Assembly (NCBI GenBank): GCA_943328915.2
Contig: CALQBW020000001.1
Span: 1 to 64,000, forward strand
DNA from: Singulisphaera sp. GP187
Lineage (GTDB): Bacteria; Chloroflexota; Chloroflexia; Chloroflexales; Roseiflexaceae
Reading direction: 5' to 3'
DNA: 64,000 nt
In this document: positions 28,301 through 37,650 of the stretch, piece after piece
How the letters are laid out: the number at the start of each line of letters is the position of its first letter
How positions within the stretch are numbered: the first letter of the stretch is position 1
Program-made: the position numbers and the translations under genes
Notes under the pieces: generated by a model
What the model was told of the DNA's origin: nothing
Seen by the model: only the letters and a program-made list of their open reading frames with translations
Database searches by the model: none

Positions 28301-31300
28301 ACAAAGGAACGTCTTATGCCGCCCAACAAATCTGTGGGGGTCGTGAAGAATGGGCGTTCTGGGATGCGACCCGGGTCGTTTCAATCAAAACCGGCGATGG
28401 GGTGATTAACGAATTCCCCTTCTTTACTTTTTTGTTTGCCGACCTGCATGCCCACATGATTGGCCTGCCGTTGTTGGTGGCGGCGTTAGGTGTGATGATG
28501 GCGTTAGTGCGGCGACGCACGCGCGTACGACAATTGTGGCCGCGGTGGCGCCAACGCGTGATTCCGGTGTTGTTGCTGGGGTTGATAAGCGGTGTTTCAT
28601 ATGCTACCAATACGTGGGATTACCCCACGATTATTGGTATGGCAATTGTGACATTGCTCTTGGTGGCATGGCGTGATGAACAACGGCGTGCTAATTTACT
28701 GAATCACTTGATCGGACTTGGTGTCGCCGTTGCGTTGCTGATGATTTCGTCCAAAATCGTCAATTGGCCATTTAGTCAATGGTTTGCTAGTGACTATACC
28801 GGCTTTGAATTGTGGACTGGACCACGGACGCCCACTGCGTTGTTGATTGAACTATCGGGCATGTGGATGTATGCGGCGATTAGTGCCGGTACATTGTTGT
28901 TGATTCGTTTGCGCTGGCTTTCGGTGCCTTATGCGCTGGGGAGTGCGGCCGTAGTAGTGGGTGCGCTGGCATTCGGTGTCTTGCGAGCGGTGCCAGCATT
29001 GTATGTTGAAGTCGGCGCAATGTTGTTGATAATCAGTTTAATTATCGCCGTTATGACCCGGGCCGGGGTATTTACCATGCCGGTGCTTTGGCAAAAGCGA
29101 TCACGAGTGTTACAGCTCGAATTACCGTTTTTTGATGAAATTGAACGTCGGTTAGCATCGCGATTACCGACAATTTCAATCGAAACGATTTTTACAATCG
29201 TGATGGTAATGGCTATGTTTGGTATCTCGGCATTGACCGAAGTCCTTGTCGCCAAAGGTGATATTGGGCGTATGAATAGCGTCTTTAAATTTGGAATGCA
29301 GGTTTGGGTGTTTGGGGCGATTAGTAGTGCGGTGATTTTGGCGTGGGTCTGGCAATTGTTGCAAAAATATCTCGCCACGTTCAAATTGGGTTGGCAAGTG
29401 GTGACAACAGTGTTAGTGGCTGCTGCATTTGTCTACCCCGCCACTGCCACGCCGGCGCGTTTGGGTGATCGTTATGACAAAACTATCCCGTTGACGCTGA
29501 ACGGTGAAGCCTATATGAGTTCGCCCAATTCTACATGGAACGAAAACGGCACGAATTTTGATTTTGGTGAAGATGTGGCCGGGATTAATTGGATACGCAA
29601 TAACGTGCGGGGAATTCCGATTTTGCTCGAAGCACATGCTGAGGCGTATCGTTGGGATGCGCGGATTGCAAATTACACCGGATTACCGACGCTGATTGGC
29701 TGGCCGTGGCACGAAACCCAACAGCGAAGTGTGACCGACGTCGGTGCTGTGCTGGGCGCGCGTCAAGCTGCAGTGCAACGCTGGTATACCGATGCGGATG
29801 CCGCGAAAACGTATGCGGAAATCCAGAATTACGGGGTGGAATACGTTTATGTTGGCCGGATGGAAAAAGCGCTGTATGGGCCACAAACTGGGACGGCGTT
29901 TAATCAATTAGCCAAAGAAGGCAAAATCACCGAAGCATTCCGGGTGGGCGAGACAGTCATCTATCAGTTACCAGTAGCTGATCACGCACCAGGAGTGCTC
30001 AAAACTGGTACATTGGCTCGTTTTGCGCCGACACCATTGGCACAACAGTCAATGTTGACCGTTGAGAATGCGCAGTTACCGGTAGTGACGAGCCCCGGCT
30101 GGAATCCAGTACAAAACACGGTTATTATCGTGCTACTGTGGTTGTTGGCTTGGTATATGATTGCGTTCCTCGGGTTGTTGCCGGCGTTGTGGTTGGGTGA
30201 TACGCAATGGGTCTGGGCACGACTCATTGGACTTTTGGTGCTCGGTTATGCTTTGTGGTTGCCAGTGAGTGCCCGCCTTATGTACAACTCCACGACTGGG
30301 TTGGTAGTGGCAATCATCTTGGCATTGAAGTTCAGCCTATGGGCGTTGTTCCGGATTGGAATGCGTCAAAAATCGAATGATGCGCTGGTCGCTGTATGGT
30401 TTGATTGGGGCGACGTGCTCCCTGCGCTTCAACGTGGGTGCCGACATGTGCTGGCTACATTGCGCGCGCAAACGCGAACTATTGCCATATTTGAAGCGAT
30501 TTTCACTGGGAGCTTTTTGGTATTGGTGGCGATTCGCATGATCAACCCTGATTTATGGAATCCAGTGTGGGGAGGCGAAAAACCGTTTGAATTTGGCCTG
30601 TTAAATGCGGTTTTGCGCAGCCCTGTCATGCCACCATATTCGCCATTTTTTAGTGGTGGAACGGTAAATTATTATTATTACGGGTATGTGCTGTTGGCGT
30701 TGCCGATTCGATTGACTGGGATTGCACCCGCGATTGGGTATAACCTTGTGCTTGCGTCATTATTTGCCCTGCTTGTGAGTGGGGTGGCGGCGCTGGTCTG
30801 GCAAGTCACGCAACGCCGCTGGGCCACTGCCGTCGCCGTGCTGGCGATGGGGGTGATCGGCAATCCTGCGAGTGCCGTCGAAATCGGTTGGTCACGGGGA
30901 ATAAAACCGGTCATATTGGCCTTCCAGCAGCATGGGTTGGCTGGTATGTATGGTGCACTTGATGATTGGTTTATTGGTTCAACGCGTGTCATTCCCAACA
31001 CCATCAACGAATACCCAGCGTGGAGTTTTGTCTTTGGCGATTTGCATGCACATGTTATTGCATTGCCGTTTGCAATCTTTTTGTTGGCATTGGCGTGGGA
31101 TTCTCTGAGTAAAAAACGCCTGTCCGGGGCTTGGTGGATACTTGCACCAATGGTTATTGGAACGTTGGCGATCACCAATTCTTGGGATACGCCGACGGCA
31201 ATATTGATTTTGTGTGGGGTATTGGTACGGCGAGCCTGGACATCAGCACGGCCATGGTTGGCGGTGTGGGCGGTGGTCCAAGTCGCGGTGATTGCCGCAG

Positions 31301-33018
31301 TGGCCTACATCGGTTATTTGCCATTTTTTCAACAATATGTGCCACAAATTGGTGGGATCGCGCAAGTAACGACTCCCTCACCTTGGCTGCCATGGTTGGC
31401 GATGTGGGGTTTGTTTGTCGTACCGGCAATTGTTGCCGCGGTAGTGATCGCCTGGCAGAAGCGGATAATGCGCGTTATTGTTACCGTGGTGTTATTGCTT
31501 TTGGCGATCGTTGGAGTAACTGCACCGTTATGGGCGGCTTGGGCACCACATTTGGTGATGTGGTTCGGTGACCCGCGCATTTGGTTGGCGATATTTATGC
31601 TCTTGTTGGTCCCGTTTTTGGTCAAGCGCCAACCAGACCACCAATTATGGTTTGGGTTATGGTTGATTTTTGTGGCGTGGGCGGTAACGTTTGTGGTTGA
31701 AATTGTCTACATTCGCGACCACATGGATGGTGGCGAATGGTATCGAATGAATACGGTGTTTAAATTTGGTGTGCAAAGCTGGTTGTTGCTATCCATAGGG
31801 ATTGCGACGATATTGCCGACTTTGGTAGATCGCATCAGGCAAATGCACCGAGCAATTTTACCGGTCGCTGCGGTCGCAATGATTGTGCCCGTAATCATGG
31901 GGGCGAGCTTCCCATTGATTGGGATACCGAATCGTGTGGCATATCGAATAAATGCAGTCCAGGCACCGACGCTTGATGGCCTTGCATTTATGGCAAACGG
32001 TACGTACAATACGGCCGATCGTGATATCCCGTTTTCCTCTGATTATAATGCCATCCAATGGTTGAATAGTCATGTCAAAGGGCTACCGGTGATAATGCAA
32101 TCGAGCATTGAATTCTATCGTGGATATGGTGTGCGAATAGCAGCGAACACGGGATTCCCCACTGTGGTTAGTCCGCTCCACGAAAGTGAACAGCGCAACG
32201 GTGACCTAGTGGGTGCCCGCGATGCAGACGTAATTGATTTTTATCGTTCGACAGATATCGCACAAAAGTCCAAAATTTTATCTCGGTATCGCGTGGGCTA
32301 TGTGATTGTTGGTCCTATAGAACGGGCAGCATATGGCAAAGAAGGAACAGATGCCATCGCCAAAATCGGTTCGCTTCGTTCTGTTTATAATTCTGGTGAG
32401 ACGAGCATCTATCAAGTGTCTCCAAATATTGTCCAAATTCCACCACAAGGTTCGGTTAGTGGGGATCAAGCAGTTGATACTGTTTCGTTCCCGAGTGAAC
32501 CCGAACCCCCAGCGGAGGATTTGGGTGAACTTGAAAAGAAATTCGAGGCTGATCCTGCGAATATAGATACGATGATGGCATTGGTTGATGGGTATCGACG
32601 GCAGCAACGCTTTGAAGAAGCAGTAGCTGTTGTGGCTCGTACGCAACCAGCTCATCCCGGTGATATCATGATTTTGCATATGTTGGGTGATACTGCTATG
32701 GAAGCCAAGCTGTATGATCAAGCAATTCAGGCATATCGTGATGCGCTCAAGGCCGATGACACCGGTGGGAATGCCAATAAACTTATCACGGGATTAATCA
32801 ATACAAATCGTATTGATGATGCGTTGATAGAAGTGAATGCGGCAATTGTGAAATACCCTGATTTCTTTGATTTTTATATTACGCGTGCCAAGATTAAAGA
32901 AATTACTGGTGATTTTGAGGATGCCAAAGCCGATTACCAGGCTTACCTTGACAAAGCTCCTGTGGATTCTGGGTTGCGTAGTGAAGCCCAAGATGGCTTG
33001 AATCGTTTGTCCAAGTAA
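25303..33018 (+). CDS. Giant fused membrane protein: GT-C-like module, two DUF2298 modules, C-terminal TPR
   Basis: About 2,571 residues from ATG 25303 (AAGGA six bases upstream). N-terminal part (about 1-780): a multi-TM GT39/PMT-like module with an acidic HPDERF in the first loop. Then two repeats of the 'YYY' family: module 1 has NPDLW (about 851), NYYYFG (892), DLHAH (1047) and RMNSVFKF (1323); module 2 has NPDLW (1748), NYYYYG (1790), DLHAH (1913) and RMNTVFKF (2148). Each ends in a soluble region with YVYVG/YVIVG and an E-x2-x-YG pattern. The last 165 residues are TPR helices (KLYDQAIQAYRDALKADD). By fold these are probably polyprenyl-phosphate-sugar-dependent glycosyltransferases; the activity is unproven. 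A second DUF2298 gene follows. Confidence 0.9.
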   Translation: MNMWQFVRRQSSRLLLLVIVLIGAYFRLNGLHSWDEPSFRLHPDERFLTEVASQIRLPNSFHQFIDSSNTPLNPRNGNYKFFVYGMLPHTITRFVAVAMTSPDRIAPTLTSADKDGNNVNPEYTLSKAIPDKIRKLINPDGVDHTADIHKVGRGLSAFFDLLSILLIFVIARRLYGEKVALLAALMTAGTAFLIQQAHFFTVDSTSTTFILLTIYFAIRIIQRGVWFDYIGAALSVGAAIACRITLATVALAVLVAVATRLYRAYQNDNRRAIIREVVMVVIWGLLTLCAARTLGPDMFAGTMPGSEARPILSDKLGNIGLSLDNLFQGKGYFDIRPDDRFLQSMSDISRFASGEVDWPPTQQWAARPRYVFALSNMVLAGMGAPLGIAAWLGFALAGWYLLRRRMIAHLIPWTWVLFYFGWQGGLFLMSMRYYLPVYGMLTIFAAWLIVHLASYRRVVFDKVMHWMWQPGDPELHRPRALATARGIAFMTVVPALVVVTGALAWGYAFSRIYTEEHTRVAASRWIYANIPTGSVISSESWDDGLPLGLDGRGADQFPGEAFPVYAEEEPNKYFGDGTAENKGMLKQIDNVDYIIMSSNRIYDTAGRLVMRYPALINYYKALFDGSLGFDLVAEYRSSPRLFGIEFPTATWAEEAFSVYDHPRVLIFKKTDRYNSDKMKSLILHGVVFEEVYKMPTIRASKAMTALHFTDLQWPTYRNAASWNEIFSTFTTTTVPWLWWWLAIEILGLAAFVLFRRALDWLPDAGFAIAKTLGLLIIAWVIWFAGTVHALNYGRVGVWVLALLWVCAAVVSWWRNRAEWRRWWTQQRWLIVTTQMIFMLAYIAFVFVRASNPDLWHPGRGGEKPMDLAFLTAVVRSPSFPPYDPWFAGGMLNYYYFGFVMLGVLVHMTGIAPSTAYNLAVPTIFALTAVGAWGVALAMQGSFRTIYAGAWRWWFQALPVSERRKLAGALLAALFTVVAGNWSNALWMLPGTGSNPAESCDKGTSYAAQQICGGREEWAFWDATRVVSIKTGDGVINEFPFFTFLFADLHAHMIGLPLLVAALGVMMALVRRRTRVRQLWPRWRQRVIPVLLLGLISGVSYATNTWDYPTIIGMAIVTLLLVAWRDEQRRANLLNHLIGLGVAVALLMISSKIVNWPFSQWFASDYTGFELWTGPRTPTALLIELSGMWMYAAISAGTLLLIRLRWLSVPYALGSAAVVVGALAFGVLRAVPALYVEVGAMLLIISLIIAVMTRAGVFTMPVLWQKRSRVLQLELPFFDEIERRLASRLPTISIETIFTIVMVMAMFGISALTEVLVAKGDIGRMNSVFKFGMQVWVFGAISSAVILAWVWQLLQKYLATFKLGWQVVTTVLVAAAFVYPATATPARLGDRYDKTIPLTLNGEAYMSSPNSTWNENGTNFDFGEDVAGINWIRNNVRGIPILLEAHAEAYRWDARIANYTGLPTLIGWPWHETQQRSVTDVGAVLGARQAAVQRWYTDADAAKTYAEIQNYGVEYVYVGRMEKALYGPQTGTAFNQLAKEGKITEAFRVGETVIYQLPVADHAPGVLKTGTLARFAPTPLAQQSMLTVENAQLPVVTSPGWNPVQNTVIIVLLWLLAWYMIAFLGLLPALWLGDTQWVWARLIGLLVLGYALWLPVSARLMYNSTTGLVVAIILALKFSLWALFRIGMRQKSNDALVAVWFDWGDVLPALQRGCRHVLATLRAQTRTIAIFEAIFTGSFLVLVAIRMINPDLWNPVWGGEKPFEFGLLNAVLRSPVMPPYSPFFSGGTVNYYYYGYVLLALPIRLTGIAPAIGYNLVLASLFALLVSGVAALVWQVTQRRWATAVAVLAMGVIGNPASAVEIGWSRGIKPVILAFQQHGLAGMYGALDDWFIGSTRVIPNTINEYPAWSFVFGDLHAHVIALPFAIFLLALAWDSLSKKRLSGAWWILAPMVIGTLAITNSWDTPTAILILCGVLVRRAWTSARPWLAVWAVVQVAVIAAVAYIGYLPFFQQYVPQIGGIAQVTTPSPWLPWLAMWGLFVVPAIVAAVVIAWQKRIMRVIVTVVLLLLAIVGVTAPLWAAWAPHLVMWFGDPRIWLAIFMLLLVPFLVKRQPDHQLWFGLWLIFVAWAVTFVVEIVYIRDHMDGGEWYRMNTVFKFGVQSWLLLSIGIATILPTLVDRIRQMHRAILPVAAVAMIVPVIMGASFPLIGIPNRVAYRINAVQAPTLDGLAFMANGTYNTADRDIPFSSDYNAIQWLNSHVKGLPVIMQSSIEFYRGYGVRIAANTGFPTVVSPLHESEQRNGDLVGARDADVIDFYRSTDIAQKSKILSRYRVGYVIVGPIERAAYGKEGTDAIAKIGSLRSVYNSGETSIYQVSPNIVQIPPQGSVSGDQAVDTVSFPSEPEPPAEDLGELEKKFEADPANIDTMMALVDGYRRQQRFEEAVAVVARTQPAHPGDIMILHMLGDTAMEAKLYDQAIQAYRDALKADDTGGNANKLITGLINTNRIDDALIEVNAAIVKYPDFFDFYITRAKIKEITGDFEDAKADYQAYLDKAPVDSGLRSEAQDGLNRLSK

Positions 33019-33024
33019 TCCCAG

Positions 33025-33060
33025 CCCAGCTGGTGCGGGAACGCCGTACCAGCTGGGTTT
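33025..33060 (+). terminator. Hairpin between the two DUF2298 genes
   Basis: CCCAGCTGGT (33025-33034) pairs with ACCAGCTGGG (33048-33057), followed by only three T. It may be a weak terminator or attenuator between the genes. Confidence 0.55.
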
Positions 33061-33081
33061 CCAACATATGAAGGAATTAAT

Positions 33082-35406
33082 ATGTTTAGTGCAGTACTAC
33101 TCCATTGGTTAGCCACATGGGTGTGTGTCGCGGTGGGGTTGCCGTGGGTTAAGTATTTGTTTGGTGCCATGCCGACTGCCATGGTTGGTATGGCGCGTCC
33201 GCTCGGTTTTGTGCTTGTCGGGGTAGGGGTGTGGAATTGTGCCATGATTGGCTTAGTGCCATTTAATGCGGGTAGCGTGGTGTTTGTTGCTTTGGTGATT
33301 GGTGTTATTGGGTGGCGACTTGCGGGGGGAATTGACAAAGAATGGGTACGCGCACACTGGCGCACCTGGGTCCTCAGTGAAATATTCTTTCTAATTGCCA
33401 TGGCACTGGTGGTGTTCATACGGAGTCGCAACGCTGATCCTTGGGGTACCGAACGGCCCATGGATTATGCGTTTTTTAATAGTGTGATGCATAGCCCGAG
33501 TTTTCCACCATTGGATCCTTGGATGTCCGGCTTCCCAATCAATTATTATTATGCCGGCTATATATTGGCGGCGATACCCGCTTTGCTTACCGCAGCAGAT
33601 CCGGTGGTTTCGTACAATTTAGCCTTGGCCACGACAGCCGGAATGAGCGCCGCTGCCGTGGTAAGCATTGTCATTGCCGTTATCACTCAATGGCGTCCGA
33701 GTGGTCGCGCCCTGGGACGTGGTGAAGCGCCCCTGATGGCGACTTTGGCGTTTGCTGCCCTTCTATTAGTGGGGAATCTAGGCGGTTTTTTGCAAATAGT
33801 TACTGGGGTGCCCGAAGTACTTGCCCTCGAATCTACTGATATAAACCACGCAATCCAAAATGGGCTCGGCAATCGTGGTACGCTCCAATTAGCGAAACCG
33901 TTTAAAGGCTGGGATTTCGATGGGAATACCAGTTTCACGCCACGTGACACATGGGCTGACTTTAATTGGTGGAATCCATCGCGATCAGTATGGGATACTA
34001 CTCCTGTTGAAGATGGTAGTACTGAGCGACGCTACGCGATTACTGAATTTCCGTTTTTTTCATTTTGGTTAGGTGACATGCATCCGCATGTGATGGCATT
34101 ACCGTTTGTACTGTTGTTGATGGCATTGGCAATGCGACGTGCAAACGGGAAAACTCCTGATTTGTTTTTACCAGCACTGATGTTGGGATTGTTATATCCG
34201 TTAAATAGTTGGGATTATCCCACGTACATGGTGTTGTATATCGGTGCAATCATCTGGTATGGCGTACGTAATGAAGTGTCTTGGAAGGATATCGGCAGGG
34301 AAATTGGTATTGTTGCGATAGCTTCATATGCCTGGTATCTTCCATTTCATGTTTCATTTCATTCATTAGTTGGGGCTGCTGCACCGCTGGTAAATGTGCC
34401 GGTAATCGGGGCGTTATCACGCTATTTTGGTGCAGCACCAGCACGTACTGAATTCCATGGCTTATTTATCATGTTTGGACTATTCTTTGTGCCGATATTG
34501 ATTGCCATGGCGCGTATGGTCACAACGAAACAAGAACGCATCTTGTTTGCAACAACGATAGTAGTGGGTGTTATAGGTGTATTTACCGGTTTTGCGAGTA
34601 TAGCTGCGGTACCACTTGCTGTTTTGGCGTTGTACATGATATTTATGCGCAGCGATATTCCACCAATGATGGTGATTTGGTTAGGGATGACGGCGATTGC
34701 CGCATTGCTTTGTTGTGCGGTAGATGTGGTTTATGTGCGCGATGTGTTTAGTTCACGCATGAATACCGTATTTAAGTTTTATTATCAAGTATGGACAATT
34801 TGGAGTTTGAGCAGTGTGGTGGCTGGGTGGTATGTCTGGCAGGTAGGCCAGCGGTGGTGGCGATTAGGATTATGTGTGGTAACCATTCCGATATTGATTG
34901 CTGCGCTATTCTACCCTGCGGTAACGGTCGGCAAAGCATTGTTTGTCGACCAAACAGGTGATTTGGCCGGGCATACGCCGCGAGACAACCCAGAAGGTGG
35001 TCATGATTCGATTGTCTGGTTACGGAACAACGCTCCTGCTGGTTCAGTCATAGTCGAAGCCGTCGGGGGTCAATATGATACCGAAGGGAAAGGATTTGGC
35101 GGCGTTTCTGCGTCTACTGGATTACCAGCGGTGATGGGCTGGCCTGGCCACGAAGATCAGTGGCGTGGTGGTCATCTCGAAGCAAAAAACCAAATCGGTG
35201 CACGTGACGAAGATGTGCGCACCATCTATAGTAGTGGCGAAGAGGCAGTGGTACAACCATTGCTCGCAAAATATCACGTGCGCTATGTGTATGTGGGGCC
35301 AACGGAACGCGATGTCTATGGTGAAGGTGGTTTAGTCCTATTTGATTCGATAGCGACTGTGGCATTCCAGCAAGGGCAAATTACTATTTTCGAAATTAAA
35401 AAATAA
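33082..35406 (+). CDS. DUF2298 ('YYY') polytopic membrane protein
   Basis: 774 residues, single module of the same family as the two inside the preceding gene. Corresponding motifs are NADPWGTERPMD (about 117), NYYYAG (about 154), a variant DMHPH (332-336, against DLHAH), RMNTVFKF (559) and YVYVGPTERDVYG (about 735). It has many membrane segments and a soluble C-terminus. The ATG has GAAGGA upstream. It probably acts with the fused protein on the same pathway, such as lipid-linked sugar transfer outside the membrane; this is inference. Confidence 0.9.
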   Translation: MFSAVLLHWLATWVCVAVGLPWVKYLFGAMPTAMVGMARPLGFVLVGVGVWNCAMIGLVPFNAGSVVFVALVIGVIGWRLAGGIDKEWVRAHWRTWVLSEIFFLIAMALVVFIRSRNADPWGTERPMDYAFFNSVMHSPSFPPLDPWMSGFPINYYYAGYILAAIPALLTAADPVVSYNLALATTAGMSAAAVVSIVIAVITQWRPSGRALGRGEAPLMATLAFAALLLVGNLGGFLQIVTGVPEVLALESTDINHAIQNGLGNRGTLQLAKPFKGWDFDGNTSFTPRDTWADFNWWNPSRSVWDTTPVEDGSTERRYAITEFPFFSFWLGDMHPHVMALPFVLLLMALAMRRANGKTPDLFLPALMLGLLYPLNSWDYPTYMVLYIGAIIWYGVRNEVSWKDIGREIGIVAIASYAWYLPFHVSFHSLVGAAAPLVNVPVIGALSRYFGAAPARTEFHGLFIMFGLFFVPILIAMARMVTTKQERILFATTIVVGVIGVFTGFASIAAVPLAVLALYMIFMRSDIPPMMVIWLGMTAIAALLCCAVDVVYVRDVFSSRMNTVFKFYYQVWTIWSLSSVVAGWYVWQVGQRWWRLGLCVVTIPILIAALFYPAVTVGKALFVDQTGDLAGHTPRDNPEGGHDSIVWLRNNAPAGSVIVEAVGGQYDTEGKGFGGVSASTGLPAVMGWPGHEDQWRGGHLEAKNQIGARDEDVRTIYSSGEEAVVQPLLAKYHVRYVYVGPTERDVYGEGGLVLFDSIATVAFQQGQITIFEIKK

Positions 35407-35421
35407 AGGTGAAATAAAAAT

Positions 35422-35455
35422 GACACCGCTGGCCATTTCAGTGGTCAGCGGTGTC
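35422..35455. terminator. Bidirectional terminator between convergent genes
   Basis: A 14-bp stem with one G-U pair (GACACCGCTGGCCA against TGGTCAGCGGTGTC), loop of six bases, with A/T-rich flanks on both sides. It serves the DUF2298 gene (plus) and the ABC exporter gene (minus). Confidence 0.85.
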
Positions 35456-35466
35456 GTTTATAGTTT

Positions 35467-37320
35467 TTATCGGTATCCACTCGCTTGCATTTCAAATAAT
35501 TCTGCGTACCGTTGGTTATTGGCAATCAATTCTGCGTGACTCCCGAGTTCTACAATTGTCCCGTCAGACAACACGGCGATTCGGTCAGCCATACGGACGG
35601 TGCTGAAGCGATGCGAAATAAGAATAGCCGTGCGATCTTGCGTCAATTCTCGGAAGTGTTGGAATATTTCATGTTCGCGTTGGGCATCGAGGGCTGCGGT
35701 GGGTTCATCGAGGATCAAAATTCCACCATCACGCATAAACGCGCGGCTAAGGGCAATTTTTTGCCATTGGCCGCCCGAAAGTTCGCGGCCATCCATGAAT
35801 TGACGACCAAGCGTCGTGTTGTAGCCTTGCACGAGTTGTGCGGCGATTTCGGCGGCACCTCCATCTTCGGCTGCCTGGGTGATACGTTCGATGTCTTCCA
35901 TTCGTTCTACATTGCCAAAGCCAATATTGTCTTTGAGGGTCATTTGATAGCGCACAAAATCCTGGAAAATGACGCCAATACGTTTATGGAGTTCTGCTTG
36001 GGCAAAATCACGCAAATCGATGCCATCGATAGTTATGTTTCCTTCCGTTGGATCATAAAGCCGGGTTATTAATTTGACAAGGGTTGTTTTGCCTGCTCCA
36101 TTCAGTCCTACCAGGGCCAACGTTTCGCCGGCATTGATGTGCAATTCGATATGTCGAAGTGTCCATTCGTCACGACCTGGATATTTGAAGGATACATCGT
36201 GGAAGGTTATCCCGATCACCAGGGGGTTGGGCATGGCAATGGGATTGGTGGTTTGGCGCATAATTGGTTGGAGTGCCATAAAATCGAGTAATTGCGTCAT
36301 AAACAACCCGTTTTCGAAAATAAAATTGACGCTATTAAATAGTCCTTGGAATGTTGTTTGGCTTTGACGCAAGATAGCAGTATAAAACGTGAGCCCGCCG
36401 AGGGTAAGGTTACCCGACAGGGTAATCCAGATGACCCATCCGTAAGAAACATAAAAACTCGATGTCGAAATTAACCCCCAAATTGTGCCAATGAATGATT
36501 GGCGACGGGCGATGGCGATATCTTCGTGGAAGTAGTGCATAAACGTTGTAGTATACCGGTCGATTATTGATTTCCCCAACCCAAACAAACGTACTTCTTT
36601 AATCGTTTTATCACTGGTGACTAATTCTTCGAGGTAGCGCAATTGGCGGAATTCGGGTGCACGGCGAGTGAGCAATCGAAAGAAAAGCCTACTATAGCGC
36701 CCTTGTGCGATAAATGCCGGGATGGTTGCTCCAAACAATACCAATGCAATCCACGGCTGGAAGCGGATGACCAACACCAAAAACGATGTTAACGTGACTG
36801 TTTGTTGTACGATGGTAAATACCCCGGTCACCAATGCCATAGCCCGGAATTCAGCTTGCCGGCGCGCGTTTTGTAAGCTGTCGTAAAATGTTGGATCTTC
36901 AAAATATTGGATGTCGAGTTCTATTGATTTTTGCATCATTTGGGTGGAAATATAGAAGGACAATTGCGCATTGATACTATGTTCGGCAAAACTTCGCAGT
37001 TGACCAATCACAAAGGTCAAAATAATCAACCCAAATTCTATCAAAATCCAATGCAGGCTTGTGTTAAATGCCAGCATGGCATTATGCAGGGCGATCCCCT
37101 TTGCCACACTGTCGATGATTTGTCCGCCTGCATAGGCTTGGATGGCAGGAATCACCGCACTAATTGTGGTGCTGAAAATCAAAATGCTCGTGCCGACTCG
37201 GTCAGCGGAATAGATTATTTTAAACGCAGAAGGGATTGTGCGGACTGCTTCGCGGCTTTGTGAAAGCCATACGGTGAATCGTTGCTTCATCGGTAACGGG
37301 TTCTCGGGATAATTCGTCAT
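35467..37320 (-). CDS. ABC exporter, fused membrane and ATPase domains
   Basis: 617 residues. The N-terminal transmembrane domain (about 20-340, around six membrane segments) is followed by an ATPase domain with Walker A GLNGAGKTT (405-413), Q-loop IFQDFVRYQ, signature LSGGQ (about 512-516) and Walker B GGILILDEPTAALD. GGAG precedes ATG 37320. It works as a dimer to export lipids, peptides or drugs; cargo unknown. No second half-transporter is adjacent, so a homodimer is likely. Confidence 0.94.
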   Translation of the reverse strand: MTNYPENPLPMKQRFTVWLSQSREAVRTIPSAFKIIYSADRVGTSILIFSTTISAVIPAIQAYAGGQIIDSVAKGIALHNAMLAFNTSLHWILIEFGLIILTFVIGQLRSFAEHSINAQLSFYISTQMMQKSIELDIQYFEDPTFYDSLQNARRQAEFRAMALVTGVFTIVQQTVTLTSFLVLVIRFQPWIALVLFGATIPAFIAQGRYSRLFFRLLTRRAPEFRQLRYLEELVTSDKTIKEVRLFGLGKSIIDRYTTTFMHYFHEDIAIARRQSFIGTIWGLISTSSFYVSYGWVIWITLSGNLTLGGLTFYTAILRQSQTTFQGLFNSVNFIFENGLFMTQLLDFMALQPIMRQTTNPIAMPNPLVIGITFHDVSFKYPGRDEWTLRHIELHINAGETLALVGLNGAGKTTLVKLITRLYDPTEGNITIDGIDLRDFAQAELHKRIGVIFQDFVRYQMTLKDNIGFGNVERMEDIERITQAAEDGGAAEIAAQLVQGYNTTLGRQFMDGRELSGGQWQKIALSRAFMRDGGILILDEPTAALDAQREHEIFQHFRELTQDRTAILISHRFSTVRMADRIAVLSDGTIVELGSHAELIANNQRYAELFEMQASGYR

Positions 37321-37562
37321 TTGTGCTCCGGCGCAAAAGGTGCGTATTAATGGTGGTGAGTTTGGTTTGATCGTGAGGACGGTTCGTTCTTACGTTCGAT
37401 CGGATGACAACTGCAAATTGCAAAGTAATAAATTTAGTAATTGGCTCCAGAAGCAGGTGCTTCACGGTAAATTATGGTGCAATTTATTTGTTGGTGGAAG
37501 CAAAATTAATATATTCCGCGTCGCGCGACGATTATAGCATACGCGTGACAGCGCAAAGAAAA

Positions 37563-37588
37563 CCCTCACCCATCGGAGTGGGTGAGGG
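37563..37588 (-). terminator. Terminator after the anchored FG-GAP-like gene
   Basis: CCCTCACCC (37563-37571) pairs with GGGTGAGGG (37580-37588); on the minus strand TTTTCTTTG follows. Confidence 0.75.
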
Positions 37589-37650
37589 CGGTGCGGGAGC
37601 AGTAATGGCGGGGGAGTCATTACTGAACAGGGATCCCGCAGGGGGTTGGA

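Noticed and set aside
28929-29384. 151-codon frame antisense to the giant membrane protein gene
   Set aside because: One of many shadows on the opposite strand of that gene; no start signal or motif.
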